Shown here piece after piece: positions 22,028 to 31,700 of a stretch of 37,881 bases of DNA (position 1 is its first letter; every line of letters starts with the position of its first letter). Location of the stretch: positions 264,287-302,167 of the forward strand of contig NZ_KB714620.1 of assembly GCF_000349565.1 (NCBI RefSeq), written 5' to 3'. Both the position numbers and the translations under genes were made by a program. Origin of the DNA: Curtobacterium flaccumfaciens UCD-AKU. Its GTDB lineage: Bacteria; Actinomycetota; Actinomycetes; Actinomycetales; Microbacteriaceae. The notes beneath the pieces are model-generated. The model was not told the DNA's origin and searched no databases. It worked only from the letters and a program-made list of their open reading frames with translations.

Positions 22028-23017
22028 GTGGGGAACTCCGTGACGCTGAACGTGCTGGCCGCTTCGTCGACGACGGCGGGAGACGACCCGGCTGTCCGCG
22101 CCGGCGAGGTCGACCTGGACGCGGTCACCGGTGAGTGGGAAGTGCAGTGGCTCCTGCCGTTCCTGTGGATGGGGCTCGTTCCCGAACCCTGGTTTGCAGC
22201 GCACGCTGACCGGCTCCTCGCAGCGCTTGCAGCTGGTGAAGACGAGAGCCCGGGCCTCACCGATGTCGTCGTGCCCTGGCCCACCGCTGCTGAGGCGTTC
22301 CGAACGCGGCTGCCAGCGGTGGTCGCCGTGTGGCCGGAGTTCGCTGAGCCCGCGAACCGGTTCCTCTCGGATGTCACCTCGGTGGCGGAGCGGACAACGA
22401 ACCCCGTCATCCGACTGCAACTCGACGAGCTGGTCACGGCGTCGTGGGGCGATGAAACGGAACTCAGCCGGTACGTCGCCGACGTCCTCGCTGACGCGGA
22501 CCAATGGGACGACCCTCGACGGACCGCTGAGGGTCGGGTGTCCGACTTCCACCGGGCAGCGACAGCAGACGAGCCAGGCCGGTCGTTCCTGCTCGGTGGT
22601 GAATGGATGTACGGCGGGTCTTCGTTGCCGCGTGACGAACCGGTGCCGTTGCCGGCTCCGAGCCGGGCGGCACCATCCGCGCCGCACGATGCACGCGTCG
22701 ACCGTCAGGCGGAGACGCCTCGGGTGCCGAGACCTTCGTGGATCAACGAGCGGCAGTGGGCCGGCCGCTACGGGATCCATGGTGAGGACCTCTGGCAGGT
22801 CGCGGCCTTGGCCGCAGCTCGGAAGGCCCGAGCGCAGGCGAACGTGTGGCCGTGGCACTGGATGGTGGCGATCGCGGTGACGTTCGCAGTCGTGACGTGG
22901 CTCATCGTCGGCATGTTCTCCGACAGCATGCTGTGGGCGACCATCGCTGGAGCAGTCGTCCTCGTCAGCGTTGCTGCGATGTGGGGGCGTGCTGCTGGTC
23001 GAGCTCGCCGAAGCTAG
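22028..23017 (+). CDS. Hypothetical protein with two C-terminal membrane helices
   Basis: A 329-aa protein. Residues 1-170 look like a folded helical domain with many tryptophans (EWEVQWLLPFLWMG), residues 190-240 are a proline-rich linker, and two membrane helices follow near 275-320 with a basic end. A TAGGGT hexamer (22016-22021) ends 6 bases before the GTG, indicating a leaderless transcript. Its 3' end overlaps the convergent DUF6891-like gene by 4 bases. The family is unknown. Confidence 0.7.
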   Translation: MGNSVTLNVLAASSTTAGDDPAVRAGEVDLDAVTGEWEVQWLLPFLWMGLVPEPWFAAHADRLLAALAAGEDESPGLTDVVVPWPTAAEAFRTRLPAVVAVWPEFAEPANRFLSDVTSVAERTTNPVIRLQLDELVTASWGDETELSRYVADVLADADQWDDPRRTAEGRVSDFHRAATADEPGRSFLLGGEWMYGGSSLPRDEPVPLPAPSRAAPSAPHDARVDRQAETPRVPRPSWINERQWAGRYGIHGEDLWQVAALAAARKARAQANVWPWHWMVAIAVTFAVVTWLIVGMFSDSMLWATIAGAVVLVSVAAMWGRAAGRARRS

Positions 23018-23988
23018 CGCAGCGGACGTCGCTGGGTCGACCGGGCGGTGCTGATGAACCGGTCGAGTGCGTCGCCGACGTCGTCGTGCCAGGAGCCGTC
23101 GGACCAGGCGCCGGCTTTCTCGTCGGTTGCCCAGACGTGCCAGCGGTCACCCTCTTCGTCAAGCGCTGTCGCGTCGGCGGTTCCCCGCTCGCCGGGCCAG
23201 AGGACCCGCAGGCGTTCGTCGGCGACCACCGCGCGAGCTTCGTCCAGGTCGGTGAACGGCAGCGGTTTCCGCCACTGGTCGATGACGACGCCGATGCGCT
23301 TGCTGGGGGTGCCGTCCCAGTCGATGTCGAGTCCTCGGTCGGAGAGGACGCTGGCGACCCGTTCCCCTGCGGTGAGCTGGGACCGTTCGTTGACGGCTGC
23401 TTCACCGCGGGTGGAGAGCATCGACTTCGCGACCAGGTCGGGGTCGATGTCAGGCGCTGGGCGGAACGACCCGTACGCGAGGCGCAGAACGCACCGTTCC
23501 AGGGCGAGCCCGTCCGTGTCCTGCTCATGGAAGAACACGTACGCCCACTCTCGCTGTCCGTCGGGCGCTGTCTGGTCCGGTGTTCGCCGGTCACGCGCTT
23601 CCAGGAACCCGTCGCTCTGGTCGACGCCGAGGTTCATCCCGGTGACGAAGCCGTCACGGGCGAGCTCCGCGAAGGCGAACTGGAGACGGTCGTACTGGCT
23701 GCTGCGCCAGTCCCAGGTTGCCTCCTCCTGCCGGCGTGCATCCCAGATGAGCCGGGTGCGCGCGAGGACGGTGCGGCGGAGCTCGTCAACGTCCGGTACG
23801 TCGTCCTCGTACCATTCGACGACTGTCTCGACGACGTCGTCGAAGCGGCGGAACCCGGGCAACATCTGCTCGGTGACCGTTTCGTCGATCATCTGCTCGT
23901 CGGGTTCGACCTCGTCGAGGATGTCGTAGTCGGTCTGGTCGATGCTGTCGTCCGGCTTCCGCCGCCGCCACTTGTCGAAGATCCCCAC
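23014..23988 (-). CDS. DUF6891-like domain protein
   Basis: A 324-aa soluble protein. The central part (FAELARDGFVTGMNLGVDQ, YVFFHEQDTDGLALE, LRLAYGSF, GLDIDWDGTPSKRIGV, IDQWRK) matches what I recall of DUF6891. The N-terminus is charged (MGIFDKWRRRKPDD) and the C-terminus adds a WPGERG...WHVWATDE region. TAGGAT (23995-24000) ends 6 bases before the GTG, so the mRNA is probably leaderless. The function is unknown; related domains occur beside immunity-type proteins, which is only a hint. Confidence 0.7.
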   Translation of the reverse strand: MGIFDKWRRRKPDDSIDQTDYDILDEVEPDEQMIDETVTEQMLPGFRRFDDVVETVVEWYEDDVPDVDELRRTVLARTRLIWDARRQEEATWDWRSSQYDRLQFAFAELARDGFVTGMNLGVDQSDGFLEARDRRTPDQTAPDGQREWAYVFFHEQDTDGLALERCVLRLAYGSFRPAPDIDPDLVAKSMLSTRGEAAVNERSQLTAGERVASVLSDRGLDIDWDGTPSKRIGVVIDQWRKPLPFTDLDEARAVVADERLRVLWPGERGTADATALDEEGDRWHVWATDEKAGAWSDGSWHDDVGDALDRFISTARSTQRRPLR

Positions 23989-24134
23989 GGACGGATCCTA
24001 TGCGGCGCTGGTCTCGCGCCGCCGGGACGCGGACCGGTCCGGGAGTGTGGTGCAGCAGCTCGAGGTCCTGCACCGGCAGGCCGGTGACGCTGGCTCGAGA
24101 CGGTCGACCGGAGCGGAATCTTGCGGTTCGCGGT

Positions 24135-25280
24135 CTACGTCTGCGTGAGGACCTTCGCGTGACCGTGGCCGTCGGCGAAGACGTACGCGGATCCGCCGCC
24201 GAAGTTCACGCCGAGGGGGTCCTCGTCGAGCATCGCGACGAACCGGTATCCGTCCGGAGTCTCGTCGTTCTGGATCCACGCCGGTCTCCCGCCCCACTGG
24301 CCGGCGACGGTGACACCGTCGGCGCGCGCCTCGGCCAACGCGTCGGAGTAGTCGTCCGCGGCTGCCTGGTGCACGCCGAGGAGCCACGGTGCACCGGCCA
24401 TCACGGCGGTGCCGGACGATGATGCCGGCCGTCCGGCCGGGTGCAGGTCGCGTCCACCGACGACGATGGCAGCGTTGCACCCGGCGTACGGGTCCCAGGA
24501 CGGGCAGGAGCCCGGGTCTGCCTGGCAGATGAAGACGAGGATGAGGCTGCCGTCGTGCTCGAGCTGCGCGGTGAACTGCATCGGCTCGTGGTGTTCAGCG
24601 CACGTCGGCCAGTCGAAGCCGTCGGGAACGCTGGGCTGCCCGCCGAGTCGTGAGGACACCAACGGTGCGGTGAGGTCCGACCGGTACGCGCCGAGGAGCC
24701 GAACACCGGCTCGGGTTCGACGTACTGCGACAGCGTCGTGACTCCGGGTCGACGACGACGCGGCGCTGAGGCGGATGCTCTCCGGCGTGCCGCTGCGGAT
24801 GGCGGCGACGACGAAGGACGGGTCGTCGGTGGGGAGGTCCCATCGCAGGAGGGACTGGTAGGGCTCCTTCCCTGTCCCGGTGTACGGGGCAGGGCCGTTG
24901 TCCTCCGCCAGGAGCATCCGCTCGACCTGCCAGGCGTCCAGGAGTGGGTACCCGGCGCCAGTTGCCTCGGAGACGATCCGGGTTGCGGTTCGCCGAGCGA
25001 TCGCCTGCCGGCGCTGGCGGCCGCTCCGGTACAGGACGAAATGGAGCAGGTGCGCGACGATGGGGAACGGGAGCACCCACACGGCCGCGAGGAGGGACGA
25101 CTGGCTCTGACTGCGGTAGTCGAACGCGTCGTAGTACACGGAGAGGGCGATGTAGGCGATGACGCCGAGGGTGTACACGAGTGTGTACACGGCGCCGAAC
25201 ACCCGCAGGCCCGGCGGGGTGCGCACCGCAGCAGCAGCGCTGGTGTCGATGATGACGTCCGGCGGCAGATCCGCTGTCAA
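24135..25280 (-). CDS. DUF1963/YwqG-like protein with two N-terminal membrane helices
   Basis: A 381-aa protein. Two membrane helices lie near 27-47 and 64-83, followed by a basic segment. From about residue 212 it matches the DUF1963/YwqG pattern: LGGQPSVPDGFDWPTCAEHH, then LILVFICQADPGSC and, at the end, YRFVAMLDEDPLGVNFGGGS. The start appears to be a rare TTG at 25280, because it overlaps the stop of the 43-aa ORF upstream as TTGA and no other start near it has a ribosome-binding site. A GTG at residue 27 is an alternative that would start at the first helix. The function is unknown. Confidence 0.72.
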   Translation of the reverse strand: MTADLPPDVIIDTSAAAAVRTPPGLRVFGAVYTLVYTLGVIAYIALSVYYDAFDYRSQSQSSLLAAVWVLPFPIVAHLLHFVLYRSGRQRRQAIARRTATRIVSEATGAGYPLLDAWQVERMLLAEDNGPAPYTGTGKEPYQSLLRWDLPTDDPSFVVAAIRSGTPESIRLSAASSSTRSHDAVAVRRTRAGVRLLGAYRSDLTAPLVSSRLGGQPSVPDGFDWPTCAEHHEPMQFTAQLEHDGSLILVFICQADPGSCPSWDPYAGCNAAIVVGGRDLHPAGRPASSSGTAVMAGAPWLLGVHQAAADDYSDALAEARADGVTVAGQWGGRPAWIQNDETPDGYRFVAMLDEDPLGVNFGGGSAYVFADGHGHAKVLTQT

Positions 25281-25408
25281 CGGCGGGGACCGAGCGTGTG
25301 ACGCGAGACGACGGCGGAGACTGCCACGCCGACGAACGATGCGGCGGCGTCTGCACCGGTGAGGACACCCGCGGACGGACGGTGTCGGTGTGGACGGTAC
25401 GTGCTCAT
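25277..25408 (-). CDS. 43-aa small protein coupled to the DUF1963-like gene
   Basis: The ATG at 25408 is preceded by a strong GGGGGAG site and, farther up, by a TAGCGT hexamer (25437-25442). The frame encodes MSTYRPHRHRPSAGVLTGAD and then a moderately hydrophobic segment (AAASFVGVAVSAVV), ending in the TTGA overlap with the next gene. It may be a real small membrane peptide or only a coupling leader. The stretch 25443-25645 upstream shows no gene. Confidence 0.5.
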   Translation of the reverse strand: MSTYRPHRHRPSAGVLTGADAAASFVGVAVSAVVSRHTLGPRR

Positions 25409-25645
25409 GCTGCTCCCCCGAGAGTGCTGTCCCTCCACGCTACCGCCATGCCGGTGGTCGCCTGCCAACCCCACTCGAGCGCTCCACCCACGCAGCCGCT
25501 GATCAGATGTCGGGAAGCAACGGGCCGACACGAGCACAACAGCTCGAGTCAGACCGATGCAGCGAAGACCGCCGACGGAGTCGCCGTCGCCGGATCCGTG
25601 CCGGGTCCGCGGACCGGCCCATCCGGCCACCCTTGGAACGACGAA

Positions 25646-25681
25646 AGCCCCCGACCGGACCTGGTGGTCCTGCCGGGGGCT
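25646..25681 (-). terminator. Terminator of the minus-strand tRNA cluster
   Basis: AGCCCCCG and CGGGGGCT form the base of an imperfect 16-bp stem around TGGT, directly after the 3' end of tRNA-Val(GAC). On the minus strand it is followed by a short T-run (CTTTCG). Confidence 0.7.
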
Positions 25682-25687
25682 CCGTGG

Positions 25688-25762
25688 TGGTGGGCGATAC
25701 TGGGATCGAACCAGTGACCTCTTCCGTGTCAGGGAAGCGCGCTACCGCTGCGCCAATCGCCC
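25688..25762 (-). tRNA. tRNA-Val (anticodon GAC)
   Basis: A 75-nt gene with the acceptor pair GGGCGAT/ATCGCCC, anticodon loop CTGACAC and T-loop TTCGATC. The terminal CCA is encoded (25688-25690). It is the last gene of the Gly-Cys-Val tRNA cluster. Confidence 0.95.
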
Positions 25763-25809
25763 AAGTCCCTGTGTGGACCGGAGTCCATCAAGGTCTTGGA
25801 GGGTGGATC

Positions 25810-25883
25810 TGGAGGTGGGGACGGGATTCGAACCCGCGTGGACGGCTTTGCAGGCCGCTGCCTAGCCTCTCGGCCACCCCACC
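25810..25883 (-). tRNA. tRNA-Cys (anticodon GCA)
   Basis: A 74-nt gene with the acceptor pair GGTGGGG/CCCCACC, anticodon loop CTGCAAA and T-loop TTCGAAT. CCA is encoded (25810-25812). It is the middle gene of the minus-strand cluster. Confidence 0.95.
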
Positions 25884-25965
25884 ATCGAGGTTCACGTCTC
25901 CGTGAGTACCCGAACGGTGGGATACCCTCTGGTGAGTCACGGGCCTTCGAGAAGACCCACACTCG

Positions 25966-26037
25966 AGCGGATGACGAGATTCGAACTCGCGACCCTCACC
26001 TTGGCAAGGTGATGCGCTACCACTGCGCCACATCCGC
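25966..26037 (-). tRNA. tRNA-Gly (anticodon GCC), second copy
   Basis: Identical over its 72 bases to the tRNA-Gly at 11269-11340, with anticodon loop TTGCCAA. CCA is not encoded. It is the first gene of the Gly-Cys-Val cluster, transcribed from the promoter at 26073-26100. Confidence 0.95.
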
Positions 26038-26072
26038 ACTTGTCGTTCCGCTGTCGCGGCGACGACGTAAAC

Positions 26073-26100
26073 TCTATACGCACCGGGGCACTTCCACCAA
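26073..26100 (-). promoter_or_regulatory. Promoter of the Gly-Cys-Val tRNA cluster
   Basis: On the minus strand TTGGTG (-35, 26095-26100) and TATAGA (-10, 26073-26078) are separated by 16 bases, about 36 bases before the tRNA. It is a good match to the housekeeping sigma consensus for a genome this GC-rich. Confidence 0.6.
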
Positions 26101-26200
26101 AATCCTTCCCGTTCACCGGGCGTGTCCCCCGAGTTCATGCGGATCGGGGCGGTTCGGCGCCCCCTGCGGACAGCGCGCCACACCCGGGCCGCGCGATGTG

Positions 26201-26230
26201 TTCGATGCGTCGCCGGACTTCCGCTAGTAT
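26201..26230 (+). promoter_or_regulatory. Promoter of tRNA-Val(CAC)
   Basis: TTCGAT (26201-26206) and TAGTAT (26225-26230) are spaced by 18 bases, and the tRNA begins 22 bases after the -10 element. Confidence 0.5.
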
Positions 26231-26252
26231 CGATCCGCACGAACAGTGCAGG

Positions 26253-26325
26253 GGGCGATTGGCGCAGTTGGTAGCGCGCTTCGTTCACACCGAAGAGGTC
26301 ATCAGTTCGAGTCTGGTATCGCCCA
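26253..26325 (+). tRNA. tRNA-Val (anticodon CAC)
   Basis: A 73-nt gene with the acceptor pair GGGCGAT/ATCGCCC, anticodon loop TTCACAC and T-loop TTCGAGT. The bases that follow (CACACAG) do not encode CCA. It is divergent from the Gly-Cys-Val cluster and lies just upstream of the Jet operon. Confidence 0.95.
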
Positions 26326-26346
26326 CACAGCAACACGAACACCACT

Positions 26347-26384
26347 GACAAGAGCCCGACGCAGCAGCGTCGGGCTCTTGTCAT
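26347..26384 (+). terminator. Perfect 17-bp terminator hairpin
   Basis: Arms 26347-26363 and 26368-26384 pair perfectly around an AGCA loop, with a CTCTTGTC tail region. It ends the tRNA-Val(CAC) transcript. Only 56 bases separate it from the jetA start, so the jet promoter must lie in that gap or overlap the hairpin, or the operon depends on read-through. Confidence 0.8.
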
Positions 26385-26440
26385 CTCATCAGGCCGCAGC
26401 ACGCGGGCCAGACCACCAGCACGATCGGACGAAGGGGCGC

Positions 26441-28006
26441 ATGACCGACGTCGACCTCGAGTTCGCCCGGGTCCGAGCGGTCCTCGACCGTCCGACCCTG
26501 CGGCTCATGTCCCGGCCGACCAGCGCCACGGTCCTCGCCGTGTTCCGCACGGTCTTCGACCGCGACGTGCAGTACGTCCCCGCCGACCGCATGCACCTGC
26601 AGGTCGAGGAGCACGTTGCGCGCCTGCAGGCAGCGGGTGCCCGCGTGCCCGCCAGCGACCAGGCGGTGCCGACGGCCAGTAGACAAGCCGACACCGAACA
26701 GTCCGACGGTGAGCAGGAGGCCCGCCCGAACGGCCGCGCCCTGTGCCGCGAGTGGGTCGGCGCCCAGTGGCTCGTCCGCTCGAACTCCCCCGACGGCGAC
26801 GAGCAGTACTCCCTGACGAGCCACGCGCTCGAAGCGCTGAGCCTCGTCGACGCCCTGTCGGCCGACCGCGCCCTGATCAGCGAGAGCCGGCTGGCGATGA
26901 TCGTCGACGCGGTGCACCGGTGGGCGGCCCGTGCCGAGCCGGACCCCGACGTGCAGATCCGACGGATCGACGCCCAGATCGCCGAGCTGCAGTCCGAGCG
27001 TGCACGCCTGGAGCACGGTGACGACGTCGTGGCGGTGGACGACGACCGGATGCGCGACGGGTACACCAACATCTCCGACCTGATCCGGCAGCTCCCGAGC
27101 GACTTCAAGCGCGTGGAAGAGGCGGTCGCGACGATGCACCGCTCGATCGTCGAAGACTTCCGGCAAGAGGTCCGCCCGATCGGCGAGATCCTCGACGACT
27201 ACCTGGCCCGCACCGACAACCTGATGGAGGCAACACCCGAGGGCCGTGCCTTCGAGGGCGCCTTCGAACTGCTGCGCGACGACGCACTGCTCCTGCGGCT
27301 CCGCGATGACATCGCGACGATCCTGGCGCACCCGTTCGCGCAGGGCCTCGGAGCTAGCGAGCGTCGAGCCTTCCGCAACACCGTGACGATCCTGCGCCAG
27401 GGCATCGAGGACGTGCTCGCCCAGCGCCGTCAGCTCACCGCCACGCTCCGCGACCAGATCGTCGCCCACGACGTGGTGCGCGACCGCGAGCTCGACGCCG
27501 TGCTCCGCTCGATCAACCGCGGCCTCGCCACCCTGATGGACCAGGGCGGCGCACGTGACCGGATCCCGCTGCCGCTCCTGCCTGCGGCCGCCGAGGTCGG
27601 CACGCTGCGCGAGCGCTTCTACGATCCGGACGCCGAGTCCGTACCGCCGCCGATCGAGGAGCCCGACGACGACGTCTTCGAGGACCTCGACGTCGAGATG
27701 CTCCGCAAGCACGGCGGGCCGCTGCTGACCGAGCTGCGCGCGGCGCTGCGCTTCGCCGAGGCCGACTCCAGCGTCGACGCGTTCCACGGGCTGCCACCCG
27801 AGCAGCGCCGGCCGGTCGAGCTCTTCGGCCTCGCGCACCTGCTGACGGGGCACGAGGACTTCGAGTCGGCCGCCCACGTCGCCGAGCACTGGACGGTGCG
27901 TCCCGACGGCACCGCGATCACCTTCCAGATGCCCATCGCTGCGCTCGACGACGAGCGCACTCCGGTCGGCGACGCACACGACGAGAACGCACAGGAGGCA
28001 CGGTGA
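26441..28006 (+). CDS. jetA: JetA/MksF-like condensin subunit (DUF3375)
   Basis: A 521-aa protein of the DUF3375 family, the kleisin-like (MukF-type) subunit of Wadjet and MksBEF complexes. It opens with a winged-helix-type region (FARVRAVLDRPTLRLM and LAVFRTVFDRDVQYVP), has a polar insert at about 72-100, a coiled-coil helix (IRRIDAQIAELQSERARLEH) and the DUF3375 core with IRQLPSDFKRVEEAVATMHR and IGEILDDYLARTDNLMEATPEGRAFEGAF. A GAAGGGG site stands 3 bases before the ATG. The end overlaps jetB as GTGA, with AGGAGG placed for the next start. It bridges the JetC heads in the cytoplasm. Confidence 0.9.
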   Translation: MTDVDLEFARVRAVLDRPTLRLMSRPTSATVLAVFRTVFDRDVQYVPADRMHLQVEEHVARLQAAGARVPASDQAVPTASRQADTEQSDGEQEARPNGRALCREWVGAQWLVRSNSPDGDEQYSLTSHALEALSLVDALSADRALISESRLAMIVDAVHRWAARAEPDPDVQIRRIDAQIAELQSERARLEHGDDVVAVDDDRMRDGYTNISDLIRQLPSDFKRVEEAVATMHRSIVEDFRQEVRPIGEILDDYLARTDNLMEATPEGRAFEGAFELLRDDALLLRLRDDIATILAHPFAQGLGASERRAFRNTVTILRQGIEDVLAQRRQLTATLRDQIVAHDVVRDRELDAVLRSINRGLATLMDQGGARDRIPLPLLPAAAEVGTLRERFYDPDAESVPPPIEEPDDDVFEDLDVEMLRKHGGPLLTELRAALRFAEADSSVDAFHGLPPEQRRPVELFGLAHLLTGHEDFESAAHVAEHWTVRPDGTAITFQMPIAALDDERTPVGDAHDENAQEAR

Positions 28007-28791
28007 GCGACACGACGCCGGCACCGGTCGACGACACGGTCCCCTACGACGACCCCGCATCCGTGATGCAGGACGACGAGCGTGACGAGTCCAGCTTCGC
28101 CCTCTTCGAGGGCGACGAGGGCCGGCTCGACGAGCACCAGCGGCGCGCCCTGGTGGCGCTGCTCCGGCACTCGTACGTCAGCTCCCGCACGCACCCCGAC
28201 GAGTGGCGTGCCGTGCTCGACGCCGAGTACCAGCTGCGGTCGCGCCTGAACGACCTGTTCCTCGAGCTGCACGTCGACCGTGACCGCGAGGTCGCCTGGA
28301 AGCGCCAGGCCCGGTCGGAGAGCCAGCGCCGCACGTTCCCGACACTGCTCCGCGACCTGCCGTACACCCGCGAGGAGACGATCGTCCTCGTCTACCTGCG
28401 GATGCGTCTGCGCGCCGACGCCCGACCGGGCCCGGACCAGGTCGTCGTCGACCGCTCCGAGATCCTCGGGCACGTGGCGGGCTTCCGTCCGGCGACCGCG
28501 ACGGACCGCACCCGCGACGAGGGCCGGGTCGCGAAGGCGATCGAGCGCCTCGTGACGGCGCGCATCCTGATCCGCACGTCAGACCCGGACCGCTTCCGGG
28601 TGGCGAGCGTCGTCGAGGTGCTGCTCCCCCTGGAGCGCTTGCTCGAACTGGACGCCTGGTTGCGGACCACCACCGCGCAGGACGAGGCGACCGCCCCGGG
28701 CGGCGAGCCGACCGACGGGGACGACCCGGGCCTCCCGGCAGACGGCGAAGCCGAGACCGACACCGACGACGAAGGCGAGACGGAAGCGTGA
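28003..28791 (+). CDS. jetB: JetB/MksE-like condensin subunit (DUF4194)
   Basis: A 262-aa protein of the DUF4194 family, the KITE-type (MukE-like) partner of JetA. The conserved part runs from about 40 to 225 (HQRRALVALLRHSYVSSRTH, YTREETIVLVYLRMRLRAD, RVAKAIERLVTARILIR), with a tandem winged-helix character. The last 40 residues are an acidic disordered tail (DTDDEGETEA). The GTG start overlaps jetA and the stop overlaps jetC, both as GTGA, so the three proteins are probably made in fixed ratio. Confidence 0.9.
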   Translation: MSDTTPAPVDDTVPYDDPASVMQDDERDESSFALFEGDEGRLDEHQRRALVALLRHSYVSSRTHPDEWRAVLDAEYQLRSRLNDLFLELHVDRDREVAWKRQARSESQRRTFPTLLRDLPYTREETIVLVYLRMRLRADARPGPDQVVVDRSEILGHVAGFRPATATDRTRDEGRVAKAIERLVTARILIRTSDPDRFRVASVVEVLLPLERLLELDAWLRTTTAQDEATAPGGEPTDGDDPGLPADGEAETDTDDEGETEA

Positions 28792-31700
28792 CCGACACGT
28801 TCGAGATCCCGGCGCTCTTCGACACGGTCGCGCAGTGGCGCGCCGAGTCGATGCAGGTCGTCAACTGGGGTGGGTTCCACGGCCACCGGCAGGTCGAACT
28901 GTCCGGCACGGCGACGCTCATCTCCGGTGCCTCGGGCACCGGCAAGTCCACGCTGATGGACGCCTACCTGGCCGTGATGATGCCGTCCGACGTGCCGTTC
29001 AACGGCGCCTCGAACGACGCCACCACCGGCCGCGCCCGCAGCGCCGACCAGCGCAACCTGCTCACGTACCTGCGCGGCAAGGTCGACACCCGGCGCGACC
29101 CGGAGACCGGCAGCCTGCGCGACGTGAACCTGCGCGGCGACGACCAGACCACGTGGGGCGCGGCGGCGGTCACGTTCCGGAACGACGACGAGCGACGCTT
29201 CACGGTGCTGCGCGCGTACATCGTGCCGAAGCGTGCCCGCGGGGTCGGTGACATCCAGATGACCATGGCGACGGTCGACGACACCTTCGACCTGCGCCGG
29301 CTCGAGGAGTTCGTGCCGTCGCGGTTCCACCACCTCGAGCTGACCGGCCGCGTGCCGGGGCTCGTCATCCGCGACACCTACCAGGAGCTCGCGTACACGC
29401 TGCAGACGCGGCTCGGCATCGGTGACTCCGGTGGCGGCAACCGGGCGATGCGCCTGCTCGCGCGGATCCAGGCCGGCCAGCACCTGCCGACGGTCGACGC
29501 GCTGTACAAGTCGCTCGTGCTCGAGACCCCCGGCACGTACGAGGCGGCCGACCGGGCGCTCGCGCACTTCTCCGCCCTCGACGAGGCGTACGAGGCGATG
29601 GACACCGAGGAGCGCAAGGTCCGCATCCTCTCCCCCATCACCGACCTGCACGACGAGATCTCGCGCGCGACCGAGGCCGCAGCGGCCCTGGACGGCATCG
29701 CCACCGGTGCCGAGGTGTCGCCGTTCGCGCACTGGACGGCCTCGCGGAAGCGTGACCTGCTCGACGCCGAGGTGTCGCGCAACGCTCGCGAGCGCACGGC
29801 ATCGCGCGCCGAGGTGGCCGCGGCTGAAGCCCGGCACGCCGCCGTCGAGATCGAGCTGCGCGACGCCGAGGCCCGACTCCGCGACCAGGGCGGCAACGCG
29901 CTCGCCCAGCTCGAGGACCGCATCGAGCGGCTCACCCGGGAGCGCGACGGGGTCGTCCGGACCCGGGCGACGTTCGACGAACGGACCGCCGTGCTGGGCA
30001 CGTCCGTCGCGACCGAGGCCGACTTCACTGCCGCGCAGCGCAGCTCGCACGAGTTCCTCGGGTCGTACGCCGACGCCCGCACCGCGCTCGATGAGCGGCG
30101 CGACGCCCTGACCCGCGAGGAGTACCCGCTCCTCGACCGCGAACGTTCCCTGCGCCAGGAGCGCCAGTCGCTCGAGCACCGGCAGGGCGCCATGCCGCTG
30201 CCGATGCACGAGGCCCGGCTCGCGATGGCGCGTGCCGCCGGCATCGACCCGGCCGAGCTGCCCTTCGTGGCGGAACTGCTCGACGTGCTGCCCGGCGAGG
30301 AGCGCTGGCGCACGGCCATCGAGTCCGTCCTGGCGCCCGTCGCCCGCACGCTGCTCGTCGACCAGGACCGCCTCGGCGACTTCAGTGAGGCGATCGACGC
30401 ACTGCGCCTGCCCGTTCGCGTGCAGTTCGAGGGTGTGCCGACCGGCCCGCACCTCGACCTCGACGGCGACCCGGCCATGGTCTCCGGCAAGCTCGCGATC
30501 AAGCCGTCGCCGTTCAGCACGTGGGTGCGCGAGCGGATCGAGTCGGACCGCACCGATGCCCGCTGTGTCGCCTCGGCATCGGACCTGGGCGGTGGTGGCC
30601 GCCGGGTCACCGAGTCCGGGCAGCTGCGCGACGGCCGTCGTGGCGCGCACGGTGACCGCCGGCAATCGAACGTCATCGGGTTCACGAACGAGGCCCGTGT
30701 CGCCGCGGTCGAGCAGGAGCTCGCCTCGATCGCCGAGGACCTCGCGACGCTCGAGGCACGCCGCACCGACGTCGCACAGGACCTCACCGCGCTCGACGTG
30801 CTCCGCGCCGCCCACCAGCACGTGGTCGACGCCACGTGGGCCGCGATCGACGTCGACGGGTTGGGCGCCTCCCTCGCCCGGCTCGACGAGGAACGGCAGG
30901 CACTGCTCGCCGCCGACGACGGCCTCCGGACGCTCCGGGCCTCGGTCGCGCGGCTGCGCAAGTCGCTGGACGAGGCTGCCGACCGCCGCTCCGCCGCACG
31001 GCTGTCCGTGCAGCGGCTCGAGGAGCGCCACGCGGTGCTCGTCGACGGCCAGGACGCCGCCGCCGAGATCCTGGAGCGCTTCGAGTCCTCGCCCGGTTCG
31101 CTGCCGGACGACCAGCAGTCCCGTCTGCTCGAGGAGACCTTCGAGGAGATCGGTGCGCCGGACGGCGTCGACGGGTTCGACGACGCCACCCGACGGCTGA
31201 AGCGCCGGCTCGAGGAGCGGCTCTCCCAGGCCCTGGACGGCGCTGCGGCGGCCTCGACCTCGTTGACGCTGACGTTCCAGCGGTACCAGGACGCCTGGCC
31301 CGACCCGAACCTCGGCACGGGCGTCGCGTCGTACCCGGACTACCACGCGATCCTCGACCAGATCGTGGCGACCGGCCTGCACGCGCGTCGGAGCGAATGG
31401 CGTCGACGGCTGTCGCAGTGGAGCGGCGAGGACCTCGTCCCGCTCGCCGGCGCCTTCGACCGCGCCGTCGTCGAGATCGAGGAGCGCCTCGAGCCGGTCA
31501 ACGAGATCCTGCGGGAGCTGCCGTTCGGCGCGAACCGGGACCGCCTGAAGATCCAGATCCGCCGGGTCACCCGCGAGGACGTCACCGCGTTCCGCCGCGA
31601 GCTCCGCGCCCTGTCCGCCTCGGTCGACACCGAGCTGACCGACGACGTGCTCGAGACCCGGTTCCGACGGTTCCGGCGCTTCATGGCGGTCATCCGGCCC

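Noticed and set aside
25275..25280. TTGACA as a -35 promoter element on the minus strand
   Set aside because: No -10-like hexamer stands 16-18 bases downstream, and the site is better explained as the TTG start codon of the DUF1963-like gene overlapping the small ORF stop.
25966..26037. Duplicate tRNA-Gly as an attachment-site duplication flanking an island with the copy at 11269
   Set aside because: Each copy is a full gene with its own promoter-like element, and no integrase or mobile genes lie between them; multiple identical tRNA-Gly genes are normal.
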